Source: Gammaproteobacteria bacterium (GTDB taxonomy: Bacteria; Pseudomonadota; Gammaproteobacteria; Coxiellales; Coxiellaceae). From it: a stretch of 12,160 nt of DNA. The first letter of the stretch is position 1. The number at the start of each line of letters is the position of its first letter. This document shows, one piece after another, positions 1 through 7,614 of the stretch. Location of the stretch: contig JAHZKQ010000235.1 in the NCBI GenBank assembly GCA_022600315.1, positions 1 through 12,160 on the forward strand. Direction: 5' to 3'. The notes below the pieces were generated by a model. It made no database searches, was not told the origin of the DNA, and worked only from the letters and a program-made list of their open reading frames with translations. The position numbers were made by a program, and so were the translations under genes.

Positions 1-668
1 ACAAAAGTAATGCCATGATCCCCCAAGAAAATACTGGCTTGCTTACGCCATGGAAAACGCAGATTAAAATATAAAAACGCACATAATGAGGCGGCTAAAT
101 AGAATAATAACCTGGCATCAGTGTTTAAGCGTAACCTTAAGCTAAGATAAATGAGCAGCAAAGCCTGCCCTAAAGCAATGCTAGCCGACAAACCATCTTG
201 GCCATCCAGCATATTCATCGCATTAATATAAGCCACGATTAGAAAACAGGTTAATGGAAACCCCCACAAACCTAAATTAATATTCCCAAAGAAAAATACA
301 TTACCCAAACTGGTAATCATTTGATTACCCCAGATAATAATTAATAAACTTGCTAATAGCTGTCCAAATAAACGTAGCTTAGAACTTAACTCTTGAAAAT
401 CATCCACCACACCTAGCAGCATTAACACCGCGCTACCTGCTAAAAGATCTCGATAAGATGATAGTGCAAGATGAGTGGTTAAAACCGCAAAACCAAACCC
501 AAAAAAGATCGCGATGCCGCCGATTAATGGAATATCATTTTGATGGTTTTTACGTCCACCAGGTTGGTCAACAAAGCCGATATGTACGGCAACCGGCCGC
601 AATAGTCGAATGCAACCGATGGTCACCAATACGGCAATTAAACTGCTTTTAAGCAATTGAAGTGACAT
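1..668 (-). CDS. wecA: WecA-like undecaprenyl-phosphate GlcNAc-1-phosphate transferase (3' end outside window)
   Basis: Polytopic inner-membrane enzyme of the MraY/WecA family. It transfers a sugar-1-phosphate (GlcNAc-1-P in WecA) from a UDP-sugar to undecaprenyl phosphate, starting O-antigen or similar glycan synthesis. The first 222 residues are visible from the ATG at 668; the gene runs off the left edge (E. coli WecA is about 367 aa). Family motifs are intact: VDQPGGRKNH (33-42), the Asp pair in GVVDDF (D89, D90), NMLDGQDG (N152, D155, D158) and FLGDHG (214-219). The acidic residues sit exactly one position before E. coli WecA D35, D90/D91 and D156/D159, which also supports the start. Several hydrophobic segments are seen (about 10-22, 47-65, 76-88, 101-113, 140-150, 162-178, 188-202). 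An AAGGGA ribosome site lies at 679-684 and a promoter candidate at 703-731. The final visible motif has His after GD where I expected Ala. Sugar specificity cannot be read from this. Confidence 0.85.
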   Translation of the reverse strand, partial: MSLQLLKSSLIAVLVTIGCIRLLRPVAVHIGFVDQPGGRKNHQNDIPLIGGIAIFFGFGFAVLTTHLALSSYRDLLAGSAVLMLLGVVDDFQELSSKLRLFGQLLASLLIIIWGNQMITSLGNVFFFGNINLGLWGFPLTCFLIVAYINAMNMLDGQDGLSASIALGQALLLIYLSLRLRLNTDARLLFYLAASLCAFLYFNLRFPWRKQASIFLGDHGITF

Positions 669-702
669 TGTAAAGCAATCCCTTGATCAAACCTAGAACC
701 AC

Positions 703-731
703 ATCATACAAAGCCACTTCAATAGATGCAA
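703..731 (-). promoter_or_regulatory. Candidate sigma70 promoter for the wecA-like gene
   Basis: Reading the minus strand, TTGCAT (731-726) and TATGAT (708-703) are separated by exactly 17 bases. The -10 box matches consensus at 5 of 6 positions; the -35 box matches only in its TTG. The predicted start near 696 would leave a leader of about 28 nt containing the AAGGGA ribosome site. It lies in the 126-bp gap after comEA, so wecA may be transcribed independently. Read by eye only. Confidence 0.4.
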
Positions 732-794
732 GGCACTCCAGCAGTTCAAGCTATCTCAACTGCCAGAGTACAGAGCAATCTAGACTTAATTGAC

Positions 795-1133
795 TTATTT
801 TTCTAAAGCAACAATCATTCGCTTAGGATTATTCTTCTCAAGCCGAAGCAAAGATCGTTGACTAATCCCATGCACTTTGCCAAGATCTGCTAAGCTTTTA
901 AATGGACCGTGTGCCTTACGATATTTAATAATAGCGCTTGCCTTACGCTCGCCGATCCCTTTCAAACTCATTAATGATTTTGCATCAGCCGTATTAAAGT
1001 TTACTTTGACATGCGTTGACACTTTTAAAGCCCCGGCATGATGTCTAGCCGAATGCGGCTTAACGGCAAAGGCGGTGCTTAAGCCCAGCACCAATAATAA
1101 AGCTAAGCTGGTTTTACAAACAGATTGAAACAT
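795..1133 (-). CDS. comEA: ComEA-family helix-hairpin-helix protein, secreted
   Basis: Small DNA-binding protein of the ComEA/YbaV family (112 aa), expected to act in the periplasm, where ComEA proteins bind incoming DNA during natural transformation. Residues 1-23 form a typical Sec signal peptide: Lys7, a hydrophobic core LALLLVLGL, then a cleavage site after AFA. After a basic linker come two helix-hairpin-helix motifs. The first, at about 47-72, begins NTADAKSLMSLKGIGERKA; the second, at about 78-98, is built on FKSLADLGKVHGIS. The phrase VNFNTAD followed by LxxLKGIG is diagnostic for the family. The start is supported by AGGAGA just upstream. The gene lies 71 bp after the CBU_0592-like gene and has its own candidate promoter. 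No other competence gene is seen nearby, so a role in DNA uptake is inferred from the family. Confidence 0.85.
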   Translation of the reverse strand: MFQSVCKTSLALLLVLGLSTAFAVKPHSARHHAGALKVSTHVKVNFNTADAKSLMSLKGIGERKASAIIKYRKAHGPFKSLADLGKVHGISQRSLLRLEKNNPKRMIVALEK

Positions 1134-1178
1134 AATAATTTCTCCTAGTGATTAATCAAACCAGGATAGTCTAATCAA

Positions 1179-1208
1179 ATTATACCGTGCCACAATACCG
1201 TAGTTTAA
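1179..1208 (-). promoter_or_regulatory. Candidate promoter for comEA
   Basis: On the minus strand a perfect TATAAT lies at 1184-1179, within the 71-bp gap ahead of comEA. The best -35 match is poor (TTAAAC at 1208-1203, 18-bp spacer), and it overlaps the stop codon of the upstream gene. The predicted start near 1172 gives a leader of about 38 nt carrying the AGGAGA ribosome site. Weak apart from the -10 box. Confidence 0.35.
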
Positions 1209-1480
1209 GAATTTTTTTTCATGCGGCGCCGACCATGTAAAGATTTTACAAGGCCATAAATACTAATAATCAACCAAGCAATTTCAATCACCACCGAAGC
1301 CAAATTCCAATGCACAAACAATGAAATTAACAACAATACCGAACCAATTAGGTTAATCAATGAATAACTCACGCTAAATTGTGACATTCTGCCAAGCTGC
1401 AACAAACAATAAGCTAATAGCACCAAAACAACGCCAACAATACCAATAACATTGGCCGAATGATAAATAAAATAAGACAT
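1205..1480 (-). CDS. CBU_0592-like small integral membrane protein
   Basis: Protein of 91 residues with three hydrophobic helices at about 9-29, 36-57 and 60-80, and a strongly basic tail (HGRRRMKK), which suggests a cytoplasmic C-terminus. The pattern IGIVGVVLVLLAY, then QLGRMS, then SLINLIGSVLLLIS, then an IEIAWLIISIYGL-type last helix, matches my recollection of the CBU_0592-like family of small proteobacterial membrane proteins. Its function is not known to me, and no catalytic motif is visible. An AGAGG ribosome site precedes the ATG. The gene starts 30 bp after the DUF2797 gene on the same strand, so it is probably the last member of the nadA operon. Confidence 0.7.
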   Translation of the reverse strand: MSYFIYHSANVIGIVGVVLVLLAYCLLQLGRMSQFSVSYSLINLIGSVLLLISLFVHWNLASVVIEIAWLIISIYGLVKSLHGRRRMKKNS

Positions 1481-1510
1481 AGCGTGATCCTCTTAGGGTG
1501 ATTGATAATA

Positions 1511-2332
1511 TTAGTAAGTAAGGGTTACTTCATAGCCACCGAATTTACGCACATTCATAACTGCCTCTTCAAAAATTAAATACTGGCCTTTAACACCCAT
1601 TAAGCGCGCCGAAATATCTGGCGTTTTATCCAGTGATAAACTTTTAATTTTCTCAAGATACTGGTTAACCGGATAATTAATCTCTACCACTTTAGCGTCC
1701 GGCAATAAATCAATTTGACCAGTAGGAAATTGCACCATAGCTGCTTTAATCTCAGCTTCAGCCTGCTGCAATAATTCCTCACGCGCCACCTGCAAATCAA
1801 CTGGTTCGGCCACCTGTTTTAACATGGTTCGCCAATTGGTTTTATCGTTAACGTAATTTTTTAATGCCACTTCGATAACCCCAGACTGATAACGGTTACT
1901 GGCAGTAAAAATCGGCAAGGCTTGGCAGGCACCCTGATCGATCCAACGGCTGGGCTGATTAGTGTGCCGGGTAATACCGACCTTAAGCGCTGATGAATTA
2001 GCTAAATAAACAATATGCTGCTGATAACAATGTGCGTGCGCCCAATCATCTTTAGGACAAGTACCGTGCTCCACCTGACAACGTTCAGGATGAATAATAC
2101 ATAAATTACATTCCCGCAAACGTTGAAAGCAAGGATAACAATAGCCCTGCTGAAAGCTTTTAGTGATTTTCCGCTGGCAGTGAATACAATAAATATTACC
2201 GGTAAAGGTTAATTCAATATCCTGACCTAATAACTCATTCAACACAAGCGTTTGCTCGCCCAACTGCAAACTATATTGCACTGGATTTTTTAACTCAGTT
2301 GCCATTTTCTGTAGCGTGCCAGTTAATTTCAT
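1511..2332 (-). CDS. DUF2797 family protein (zinc-ribbon-like plus GIY-YIG-like region)
   Basis: Protein of 273 aa recognised as DUF2797; biochemical function unknown. The first third is rich in cysteine pairs typical of zinc binding: C49/C52, C65/C68, C75/C78, then C85, C92 and C102. A conserved block follows: [15 protein letters not shown] (108-122) and RWIDQGA (129-135). It resembles the core of GIY-YIG nucleases, with Tyr109, a KVGITR strand and an Arg, but nuclease activity is only an inference. The last part is mixed alpha/beta and ends in a region about ligand-like VKGQYLIFE. The ATG shares an ATGA overlap with the stop of the [2Fe-2S] gene, and AGGAT precedes it, so the two are probably translationally coupled. 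Being coupled to nadA and a [2Fe-2S] gene suggests a metal-related role, unproven. Confidence 0.8.
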   Translation of the reverse strand: MKLTGTLQKMATELKNPVQYSLQLGEQTLVLNELLGQDIELTFTGNIYCIHCQRKITKSFQQGYCYPCFQRLRECNLCIIHPERCQVEHGTCPKDDWAHAHCYQQHIVYLANSSALKVGITRHTNQPSRWIDQGACQALPIFTASNRYQSGVIEVALKNYVNDKTNWRTMLKQVAEPVDLQVAREELLQQAEAEIKAAMVQFPTGQIDLLPDAKVVEINYPVNQYLEKIKSLSLDKTPDISARLMGVKGQYLIFEEAVMNVRKFGGYEVTLTY

Positions 2333-2706
2333 GCTTCATCCTGCTTAATAATATAGTCTTCAACGGGTCGATCATTAATTAAATGCTCTTGAATAATGCG
2401 CTCTAAAACTTCTGGCGAACAAGAGTGATACCAAATACCGTCCGGATACACTACCGCAATAGGACCTGCCATACACATTCGCAAACAATTCGCTTTACTA
2501 CGATAAATACCGCCAACACCCGCTAAATTTAATTCGTCTAAACGTTGCTTAAGATAATTCCAAGCCGCTAACCCCCGTTCGTGCTGACAACAATTTGGTT
2601 TGGTTTGATCACAACATAAAAATATATGCTTACGCAGTTTATTAAAGCCAAGCTTAGTTAATTTACGTTGCAAAAGTTTTTCATCGGCTGGATCAAGATG
2701 CGGCAT
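2329..2706 (-). CDS. Thioredoxin-like [2Fe-2S] ferredoxin domain protein
   Basis: Protein of 125 aa of the thioredoxin-fold [2Fe-2S] type, as in small soluble ferredoxins and the NuoE subunit. The strand KHIFLCCDQ (26-34) starts the fold. Candidate cluster ligands are one of C31/C32, one of C39/C40, then C74 and C78 in [20 protein letters not shown]. That last block, with Cys-x3-Cys followed by GP and VVYPDGIWY, is the clearest family signature. Both early positions are doubled cysteines, so the exact ligands are uncertain. It overlaps the end of nadA by 14 bp and the DUF2797 start by 4 bp; GGGGAAG provides a strong ribosome site inside the nadA end. It probably carries electrons for a partner in this operon; which partner is not visible. 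Confidence 0.8.
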   Translation of the reverse strand: MPHLDPADEKLLQRKLTKLGFNKLRKHIFLCCDQTKPNCCQHERGLAAWNYLKQRLDELNLAGVGGIYRSKANCLRMCMAGPIAVVYPDGIWYHSCSPEVLERIIQEHLINDRPVEDYIIKQDEA

Positions 2707-3745
2707 TAACCATCTTCCCCGGTTTTATAAAATTAACCATACGCTCCAACGGCTGCTTGGCTTTTTCGATAATCTTAGCATCTAAAATAATCTCATTATG
2801 ACTCTTTAATAAGCTCTGCTCTAAATCATCTAAGTTATTCATTGCCATCCACGGACAATGCCCACAGCTGCGACAAGTCGCACCAAATCCTGCAGTTGGC
2901 GCCTGAATAAAAGTTTTTTTAGGTGAGGCCTGCTGCATTTTATAAAAAATACCCCTATCGGTTGCGACAATAAAAGTATCGTTAGCTAAAGTCTGACTAG
3001 CCTTAAGTAACTTACTGGTAGAACCCACTACATCTGCCAAGGCCACCACCTTGGCCGGAGATTCTGGATGCGCCAACACAGCCGCCTGCGGATACTGAAT
3101 TTTAAGATCTTCCAAGGCAATGCTGCGAAACTCTTCATGCACCACACATGAGCCTTGCCAAATCACCATATCGGCACCCGTTTGCTTCTGAATATAAGTG
3201 CCTAAATAACGATCCGGCGCCCATAATATTTTTTCACCGCGGGAAGATAAGTAGTCGACAATTTCAACGGCATTGCTCGAAGTCACCACCCAATCGGCAC
3301 GCGCCTTTACTGCCGCAGAAGTATTGCAATAAACCACCACAGTGCGATCTGGGTGCGCATCACAAAAGGCAGAAAATTCTTTAATCGGACAGCCTAAGTC
3401 CAGTGAGCAAGTGGCCGCTAAAGTTGGCATAAGAACTTTTTTCTCTGGGCTTAAAATTTTCGCGCTCTCACCCATAAAACGCACACCGGCCACCATTAAT
3501 GTTGTTGCTGAAGTTTGCCGGCCAAATTTTGCCATCGCTAAGGAATCGCCCGCAAAACCGCCACTCATTTGCGCTAAAGCCTGCAAATCGGCATTAACAT
3601 AATAGTGCGCTATTAATGCGGCATTATGTTTTTCTAATAGCTGCGTTAAACCTTGCAAGCGCACCTGACGCCCAGAGCCTAAATCCTGATCTTCACAGAC
3701 CGGTGGAATAATAAAATTATGCTGGCATTGATTACTACTGGACAT
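2693..3745 (-). CDS. nadA: Quinolinate synthase A, [4Fe-4S] enzyme of NAD synthesis
   Basis: Condenses iminoaspartate (made by NadB) with dihydroxyacetone phosphate to give quinolinate in de novo NAD synthesis; cytoplasmic. I use the ATG at 3745 (350 aa), not the upstream in-frame ATG at 3799. The 3799 start would overlap the rhodanese gene by 50 bp, and from 3745 the cluster cysteines fall at C113, C200 and C297, the same numbers as in E. coli NadA. Motifs: [14 protein letters not shown] (45-58), [17 protein letters not shown] (91-107), TCSLDLGCP (112-120), [11 protein letters not shown] (138-148), [11 protein letters not shown] (196-206), VLAHPESP (223-230), VGSTS (240-244) and the [13 protein letters not shown] block (291-303). 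All look intact, so I expect an active enzyme. The start is 4 nt past the rhodanese stop with only a weak GAAGAA ribosome site, suggesting coupling. nadB and nadC are not in the window. Confidence 0.95.
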   Translation of the reverse strand: MSSSNQCQHNFIIPPVCEDQDLGSGRQVRLQGLTQLLEKHNAALIAHYYVNADLQALAQMSGGFAGDSLAMAKFGRQTSATTLMVAGVRFMGESAKILSPEKKVLMPTLAATCSLDLGCPIKEFSAFCDAHPDRTVVVYCNTSAAVKARADWVVTSSNAVEIVDYLSSRGEKILWAPDRYLGTYIQKQTGADMVIWQGSCVVHEEFRSIALEDLKIQYPQAAVLAHPESPAKVVALADVVGSTSKLLKASQTLANDTFIVATDRGIFYKMQQASPKKTFIQAPTAGFGATCRSCGHCPWMAMNNLDDLEQSLLKSHNEIILDAKIIEKAKQPLERMVNFIKPGKMVNAAS

Positions 3746-3749
3746 CTCA

Positions 3750-4064
3750 CTATTCTTCTTTTGACACCGGGTTTTTCTGCTTCCACGCTTCAAATCCACC
3801 GATCAAACTATACACTTTATTAAATCCCTGCGTTTCTAAGTGTTGCGCCACCGACTGACTGCTAACACCATGATAGCAGTAGATTAAAATCGGCGTATCT
3901 TTATCTTGCTCTTCACAAAATTCCTGCAACCTTGCCATTGATAAATGCACTGCGTTCTCAATATGAGCCTCTTCATAATTTCCAACATCACGTACATCAG
4001 CAATAATTAACTTGTTGGATTTCATAAGCTCTGCCGCCTCTTCGGGCGCAACTTGCTTAACCAT
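3750..4064 (-). CDS. glpE: GlpE-like single-domain rhodanese (thiosulfate sulfurtransferase)
   Basis: Single rhodanese domain of 104 aa, close to the 108 aa of E. coli GlpE. The active-site loop CYHGVSSQ (63-70) has catalytic Cys63 followed by the GlpE-type YHG-x-SS loop. Other rhodanese marks are ADVRD (22-26), the [10 protein letters not shown] block (33-42, CH2A-like) and [10 protein letters not shown] (85-94). Rhodaneses move sulfane sulfur from thiosulfate or persulfides to thiophilic acceptors; the physiological substrate of GlpE is not settled. It sits 13 bp after the large oxidoreductase and 4 bp before nadA, between two iron-sulfur proteins. A sulfur-handling role in cluster supply or repair is a reasonable inference. 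Translation is likely strong (see the ribosome site at 4069-4076). Confidence 0.9.
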   Translation of the reverse strand: MVKQVAPEEAAELMKSNKLIIADVRDVGNYEEAHIENAVHLSMARLQEFCEEQDKDTPILIYCYHGVSSQSVAQHLETQGFNKVYSLIGGFEAWKQKNPVSKEE

Positions 4065-4068
4065 GCCT

Positions 4069-4076
4069 ACCTCCTC
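4069..4076 (-). promoter_or_regulatory. Near-perfect ribosome binding site of the glpE-like gene
   Basis: GAGGAGGT on the minus strand, four bases ahead of the ATG at 4064 and starting one base after the stop codon of the oxidoreductase gene. It is the best Shine-Dalgarno match in this operon; the large gene upstream has none that is convincing. The rhodanese may therefore be made at a higher level than the oxidoreductase from the same mRNA. Confidence 0.7.
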
Positions 4077-4077
4077 A

Positions 4078-7000
4078 TTAACTCAAATCAGCGAGGCCTA
4101 TATTATACCTTGAAGCCAAATAATCCAACCATAGATTACTTAACACTTCTTGAGTATGATTTTGTGCCAGACGCTGATCGATATTCGCCACATCAATACG
4201 CTCCAAGGGCTGATTCTGCCAGGAGCAAGCATAAACCGCCTTAGTTCGATGCCCAGTTTTTGGATCAATTTGCCACTGTAAACACTGCGCACAAACACCT
4301 TTCAACATGCATTGCATCGGCCCATAAACTGAAGCAAATACCTTAAAGTCAGTTGTCACCTTAAGCCCTAGAAATTTTTTATAAAGGGCCTGCCAAGTGC
4401 GAATTAATTGACTACCCCCAACCACAACTGCGCGCCCCAAGTTTTCCAGCGGCACTGGAAATTCGCCAGTCTTAAAGCAATGCATAAGATTATTTAAATA
4501 ATCTCCATGATAATAGCAATCTTGCAAACGACTTGGTACCAGTGGCTCGGGTGTTAGCCAAACAATAAAATCTGCCAAATTTTCAATTTCTGTTCGGCAA
4601 TAAATATCATTTTGTTGATCAAAACAGCCAATAAAAATAATCTTATTCCCAGCTGCTTTAAGCGCCTCACCAACTGACAGTAAGTGCGCAATTGCTAAGC
4701 CAGCACCAAAAATAATCACGCCTTCATTGCATGGAATTTTACTACGCGCCCCGGTTGGCCCCATCAATGCAATATTTTGACCCAGCTTGAAAGTTGCCAC
4801 TAAGCGTGAACTCACACCGTTTAATTGCACCATAAAGGCTAAAGTATCCGGCTCAGTATGACGCTGAATACCAATCAATGCTAACGCCTCGGTCTGCAAG
4901 CGGGTCCCCTCGTATTCAGCTGCATCCGTTGCATAGTTTTGCAAGCGGTAAAATTGACCCGGCTGAAATTTTTCTGCCGCCAACGGCGCGTGAACTTTAA
5001 GTTCAATAAGGTTTTCCGTGCGAGGAGTAATCGCAACAACTGTCGCAGTCAACAACTTATTTAACTGTGATTTAAATTCTTTATAATCAGATTGTAAAGA
5101 AGAATCTGCTTGCAACTCACAAGCGGCAACAATATCCGGATAAGCGCGTTTTGCCGAAGCAATAGCCTTCACCACACTGCCATGAAACACTGGATGCGTG
5201 TCGCCAATAAAACTCACCCGTTTATCATCTTGCTGATAGCTAGTAAAAAAACCTGGCTCAGTGGCTTTAGGGTTTAGCTCACCTTGCACCTCTAATAAAG
5301 TCTGCGCATTTAATTTAAACCGCTGATACTGAAATTTTTGTCTAGTAAAAGTTTCAGCGTGTTCAAAGGCATAAGCCACATTGGGTTTAGCACCGGTTGC
5401 GACATAAATTGAGCGTGCTGGCAAAGTAAACTTAGCTTGCTTAATTTTAACTTCACCTTTTTCATTCCAAACTTTCCACTGACAAGTTAAACCACTCACC
5501 CAACCCTCGGCATCACATTCAACGGCTAAAGGCGCTAAACCTTCGGCATAATAAATCCCTTCCTCTAGAGCTTTTATCACCTCCTCATGATTACGACGAT
5601 AAGCTGGCGAATCTTGCAAGCGTTTACGATAGGCAATGGTCACCCCACCCCAGCGGCGAATTAAGCGCAGCAAATCCGGTGAACGTTTTTCTTTTAATGC
5701 CAGCTTGCGCTCCTGCTTAACTAAGCGACCGTGCTCAATAAATTCATCTAGGATTTTAAGCGCATGTGTATCAAACCGATTACGCACTTTATCTATCCCA
5801 AAAGCCTCAATTAAAATTTGATAGCGTCGATAAACTTTTTCCACTTGTTTTATATAATAGGCTTGCACTTCGGTGGCGGTATCAATCCCAGTTAAACCAC
5901 CACCAATAATGACTGCTGGCAATCGCACTTGTAAATTCGCCAAGCTTGAATCTTTCGCCGCCCCGGTTAATTGCAACGCCATTAAAAAGTCATTTGCTTG
6001 ACGCATCCCAGGCAGCAAACTGTTTGGAATCATCAATTCTTTTGGCAAACCGGCACCCACCGCAATGGTTAAATGCTGAAACCCTAACCGCCAAACATCT
6101 TCCACACATAAACTGCCACCAAACCGTAATGCCCCAAAAACTTGAAAATAACGTCGCCGCAATAAACTTAAATAAATTAACTTTAAAAAGTTCTTATCCC
6201 AACGCACGGTAATGCCGTATTCGGCTACGCCCCCAAAACCATTCATGATCCGATCATCTAATTGCTCATAGATGAGCCCAAAATCACGTATCGGCTGAGT
6301 TAAATAATGCTCTGGCAATGGCTCAAGTTTCACCCCATCGGCACCCACCACGGCAAAACCTTCCATTAATAAATAATGCGCCAAAGTAAAACCAGCTGGC
6401 CCCATCCCCATCACTAAAATCTTTTGGCCATTATATTCTTTGGGCAAATACTGTTGCTGACGTAATGGATTCCAACGGGTTAATAGATCATAAATCTCAA
6501 CGCCCCAAGGTAAATCTAACACATCGGTTAAAACACGGGTTTCAATTTCAGGAATGTTGACTGGGGTTTGTTTTTGATAAATGCATGACTTCATGCAATC
6601 GTTACAAATTCGATGCCCGGTAGCAGGACACATGGGGTTATCCACCATCACCATTGCCAAGGCGCCAATGGTGTGCCCAGCTTTTTTTAACAAATTCATT
6701 TCAGAAATTTTCTCTTCTAACGGGCAGCCATTTAAAGTTTCATCGGTCACTGGCTGAATTTTAAAGCCCAGCTCAGGTTTGTTTTTTTTAGCAGGAAAAC
6801 CGTGCGCACAAAAATCATCGGCATTTTTATGACAGTAAATACAATAATTCACTTCGGCCTGCGTCTGGCGCGCCGTCATTCTTGAATCGGTTAATTTAAA
6901 TCCATCACGCTGTCGCCAATTTTTTACTAGGCCTTGTGAGCGCTGATATTTATCTTCAGCAACTTTTTCCAACGGCACTAAATTGGCATAATCAATTCGC

Positions 7001-7557
7001 TCAGGCAAAGTGAAACTAACCCAACCCTTAACGGCTGCTTTACCTTCACGAGTTGATAAACCTGCCGCACACCAAGCAATTAAATTTTGAATTGACGTTG
7101 AATTTTTTTCACTGTCCTGTAATAACGTTTGGCCGAATTTAGCAACCACTAATTCGAAATCTTCTGCTGGCTCAACTTGGCTTAATAGCCATTGATTTAA
7201 TTCCTGAAAGGGTATTGGTTCAGGCTGCCTACTACGTCGCCGCGCGGCTTTTAAATAATATTTTTTAAAGGCAAAAATAGGGTCGTGAATTAACGTCGCG
7301 GCATTTTTTTGCGCCACTACGGATTCAATCATAAACAACTGGGCAATAAAATCTTCTAGTAGCGGCGCTACTGCCAATAAGAACTCACTCAGCTCAAGCG
7401 CTTGAATCAATTCACCGCCGCGATAAGCTAGCAAACGCCTCGCCAAAAGCGGCGCTTTCGCTTGCAAATAGGAAGCAAAACGCTGGTCTAAGCGCCTTAG
7501 GCCTGCCACATCAAACAGCTCAACAAAACTGAAATCTTTCAGTGTTAGCTCTTGCAT
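4078..7557 (-). CDS. Fused NfnB/GltD-like and NfnA/PyrK-like flavin/Fe-S oxidoreductase, 1159 aa
   Basis: Very large soluble oxidoreductase. Residues 1-235 are a mostly helical region I do not recognise. Residues 239-325 hold cysteines resembling the GltD-type ferredoxin domain: C239, C242, C250, C278 (NGCPLEEKI), C310, C318, C321 and C325. GMGPAG (384-389) marks an FAD-binding Rossmann fold and GGGLTG (552-557) a pyridine-nucleotide fold. A long insert precedes VTIAYRK (639-645), and FIGDTHPVFHGSVVKAI (783-799) closes the GltD-like part. From about 835 a ferredoxin-reductase module begins: FQPGQFYRL (864-872), GPTG (933-936), GAGLAIAHLL (951-960), and a [2Fe-2S]-type set C1083, C1089, C1092, C1111. 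This order equals NfnB plus NfnA in one chain. I infer electron transfer between NAD(P)H and ferredoxin or another carrier, possibly bifurcating; the true substrate is unknown. Divergent from the ibaG-grxD-fdxA genes; first gene of its operon. No clear ribosome site is seen before the ATG. Confidence 0.8.
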   Translation of the reverse strand: MQELTLKDFSFVELFDVAGLRRLDQRFASYLQAKAPLLARRLLAYRGGELIQALELSEFLLAVAPLLEDFIAQLFMIESVVAQKNAATLIHDPIFAFKKYYLKAARRRSRQPEPIPFQELNQWLLSQVEPAEDFELVVAKFGQTLLQDSEKNSTSIQNLIAWCAAGLSTREGKAAVKGWVSFTLPERIDYANLVPLEKVAEDKYQRSQGLVKNWRQRDGFKLTDSRMTARQTQAEVNYCIYCHKNADDFCAHGFPAKKNKPELGFKIQPVTDETLNGCPLEEKISEMNLLKKAGHTIGALAMVMVDNPMCPATGHRICNDCMKSCIYQKQTPVNIPEIETRVLTDVLDLPWGVEIYDLLTRWNPLRQQQYLPKEYNGQKILVMGMGPAGFTLAHYLLMEGFAVVGADGVKLEPLPEHYLTQPIRDFGLIYEQLDDRIMNGFGGVAEYGITVRWDKNFLKLIYLSLLRRRYFQVFGALRFGGSLCVEDVWRLGFQHLTIAVGAGLPKELMIPNSLLPGMRQANDFLMALQLTGAAKDSSLANLQVRLPAVIIGGGLTGIDTATEVQAYYIKQVEKVYRRYQILIEAFGIDKVRNRFDTHALKILDEFIEHGRLVKQERKLALKEKRSPDLLRLIRRWGGVTIAYRKRLQDSPAYRRNHEEVIKALEEGIYYAEGLAPLAVECDAEGWVSGLTCQWKVWNEKGEVKIKQAKFTLPARSIYVATGAKPNVAYAFEHAETFTRQKFQYQRFKLNAQTLLEVQGELNPKATEPGFFTSYQQDDKRVSFIGDTHPVFHGSVVKAIASAKRAYPDIVAACELQADSSLQSDYKEFKSQLNKLLTATVVAITPRTENLIELKVHAPLAAEKFQPGQFYRLQNYATDAAEYEGTRLQTEALALIGIQRHTEPDTLAFMVQLNGVSSRLVATFKLGQNIALMGPTGARSKIPCNEGVIIFGAGLAIAHLLSVGEALKAAGNKIIFIGCFDQQNDIYCRTEIENLADFIVWLTPEPLVPSRLQDCYYHGDYLNNLMHCFKTGEFPVPLENLGRAVVVGGSQLIRTWQALYKKFLGLKVTTDFKVFASVYGPMQCMLKGVCAQCLQWQIDPKTGHRTKAVYACSWQNQPLERIDVANIDQRLAQNHTQEVLSNLWLDYLASRYNIGLADLS

Positions 7558-7614
7558 ATTCTGAAACTTACTGGTTAAATTCTCTTATCAGGAAACGAAA
7601 CATTGTAGCAGACT
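7558..7614. promoter_or_regulatory. Divergent intergenic region with weak promoter candidates
   Basis: Only 57 bp separate the start of the oxidoreductase operon from the plus-strand CBU_0585-ibaG-grxD-fdxA set, so both promoters probably lie here or reach into the flanking genes. On the minus strand TACAAT (7607-7602) is a good -10 box without a recognisable -35. On the plus strand TTGCAT (7552-7557) and TAAATT (7576-7581), 18 bp apart, are possible but weak. I see no clear inverted repeat such as an IscR-type site. Shared control of the two sides is possible but not shown. Confidence 0.3.

Noticed and set aside
741..763. Inverted repeat GCAGTT / AACTGC between comEA and the wecA-like gene
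   Set aside because: Six-base arms, an 11-base loop and no T tract on either strand; not a convincing terminator or operator.
3148..3602. Two plus-strand open frames opposite nadA
   Set aside because: They lie antisense within a fully conserved nadA, have no family resemblance and no ribosome site; they are shadows of the real gene.
3746..3799. Upstream in-frame ATG extending NadA by 18 residues
   Set aside because: It would overlap the rhodanese gene by 50 bp. The start at 3745 places the cluster cysteines at the same numbers as in E. coli NadA.
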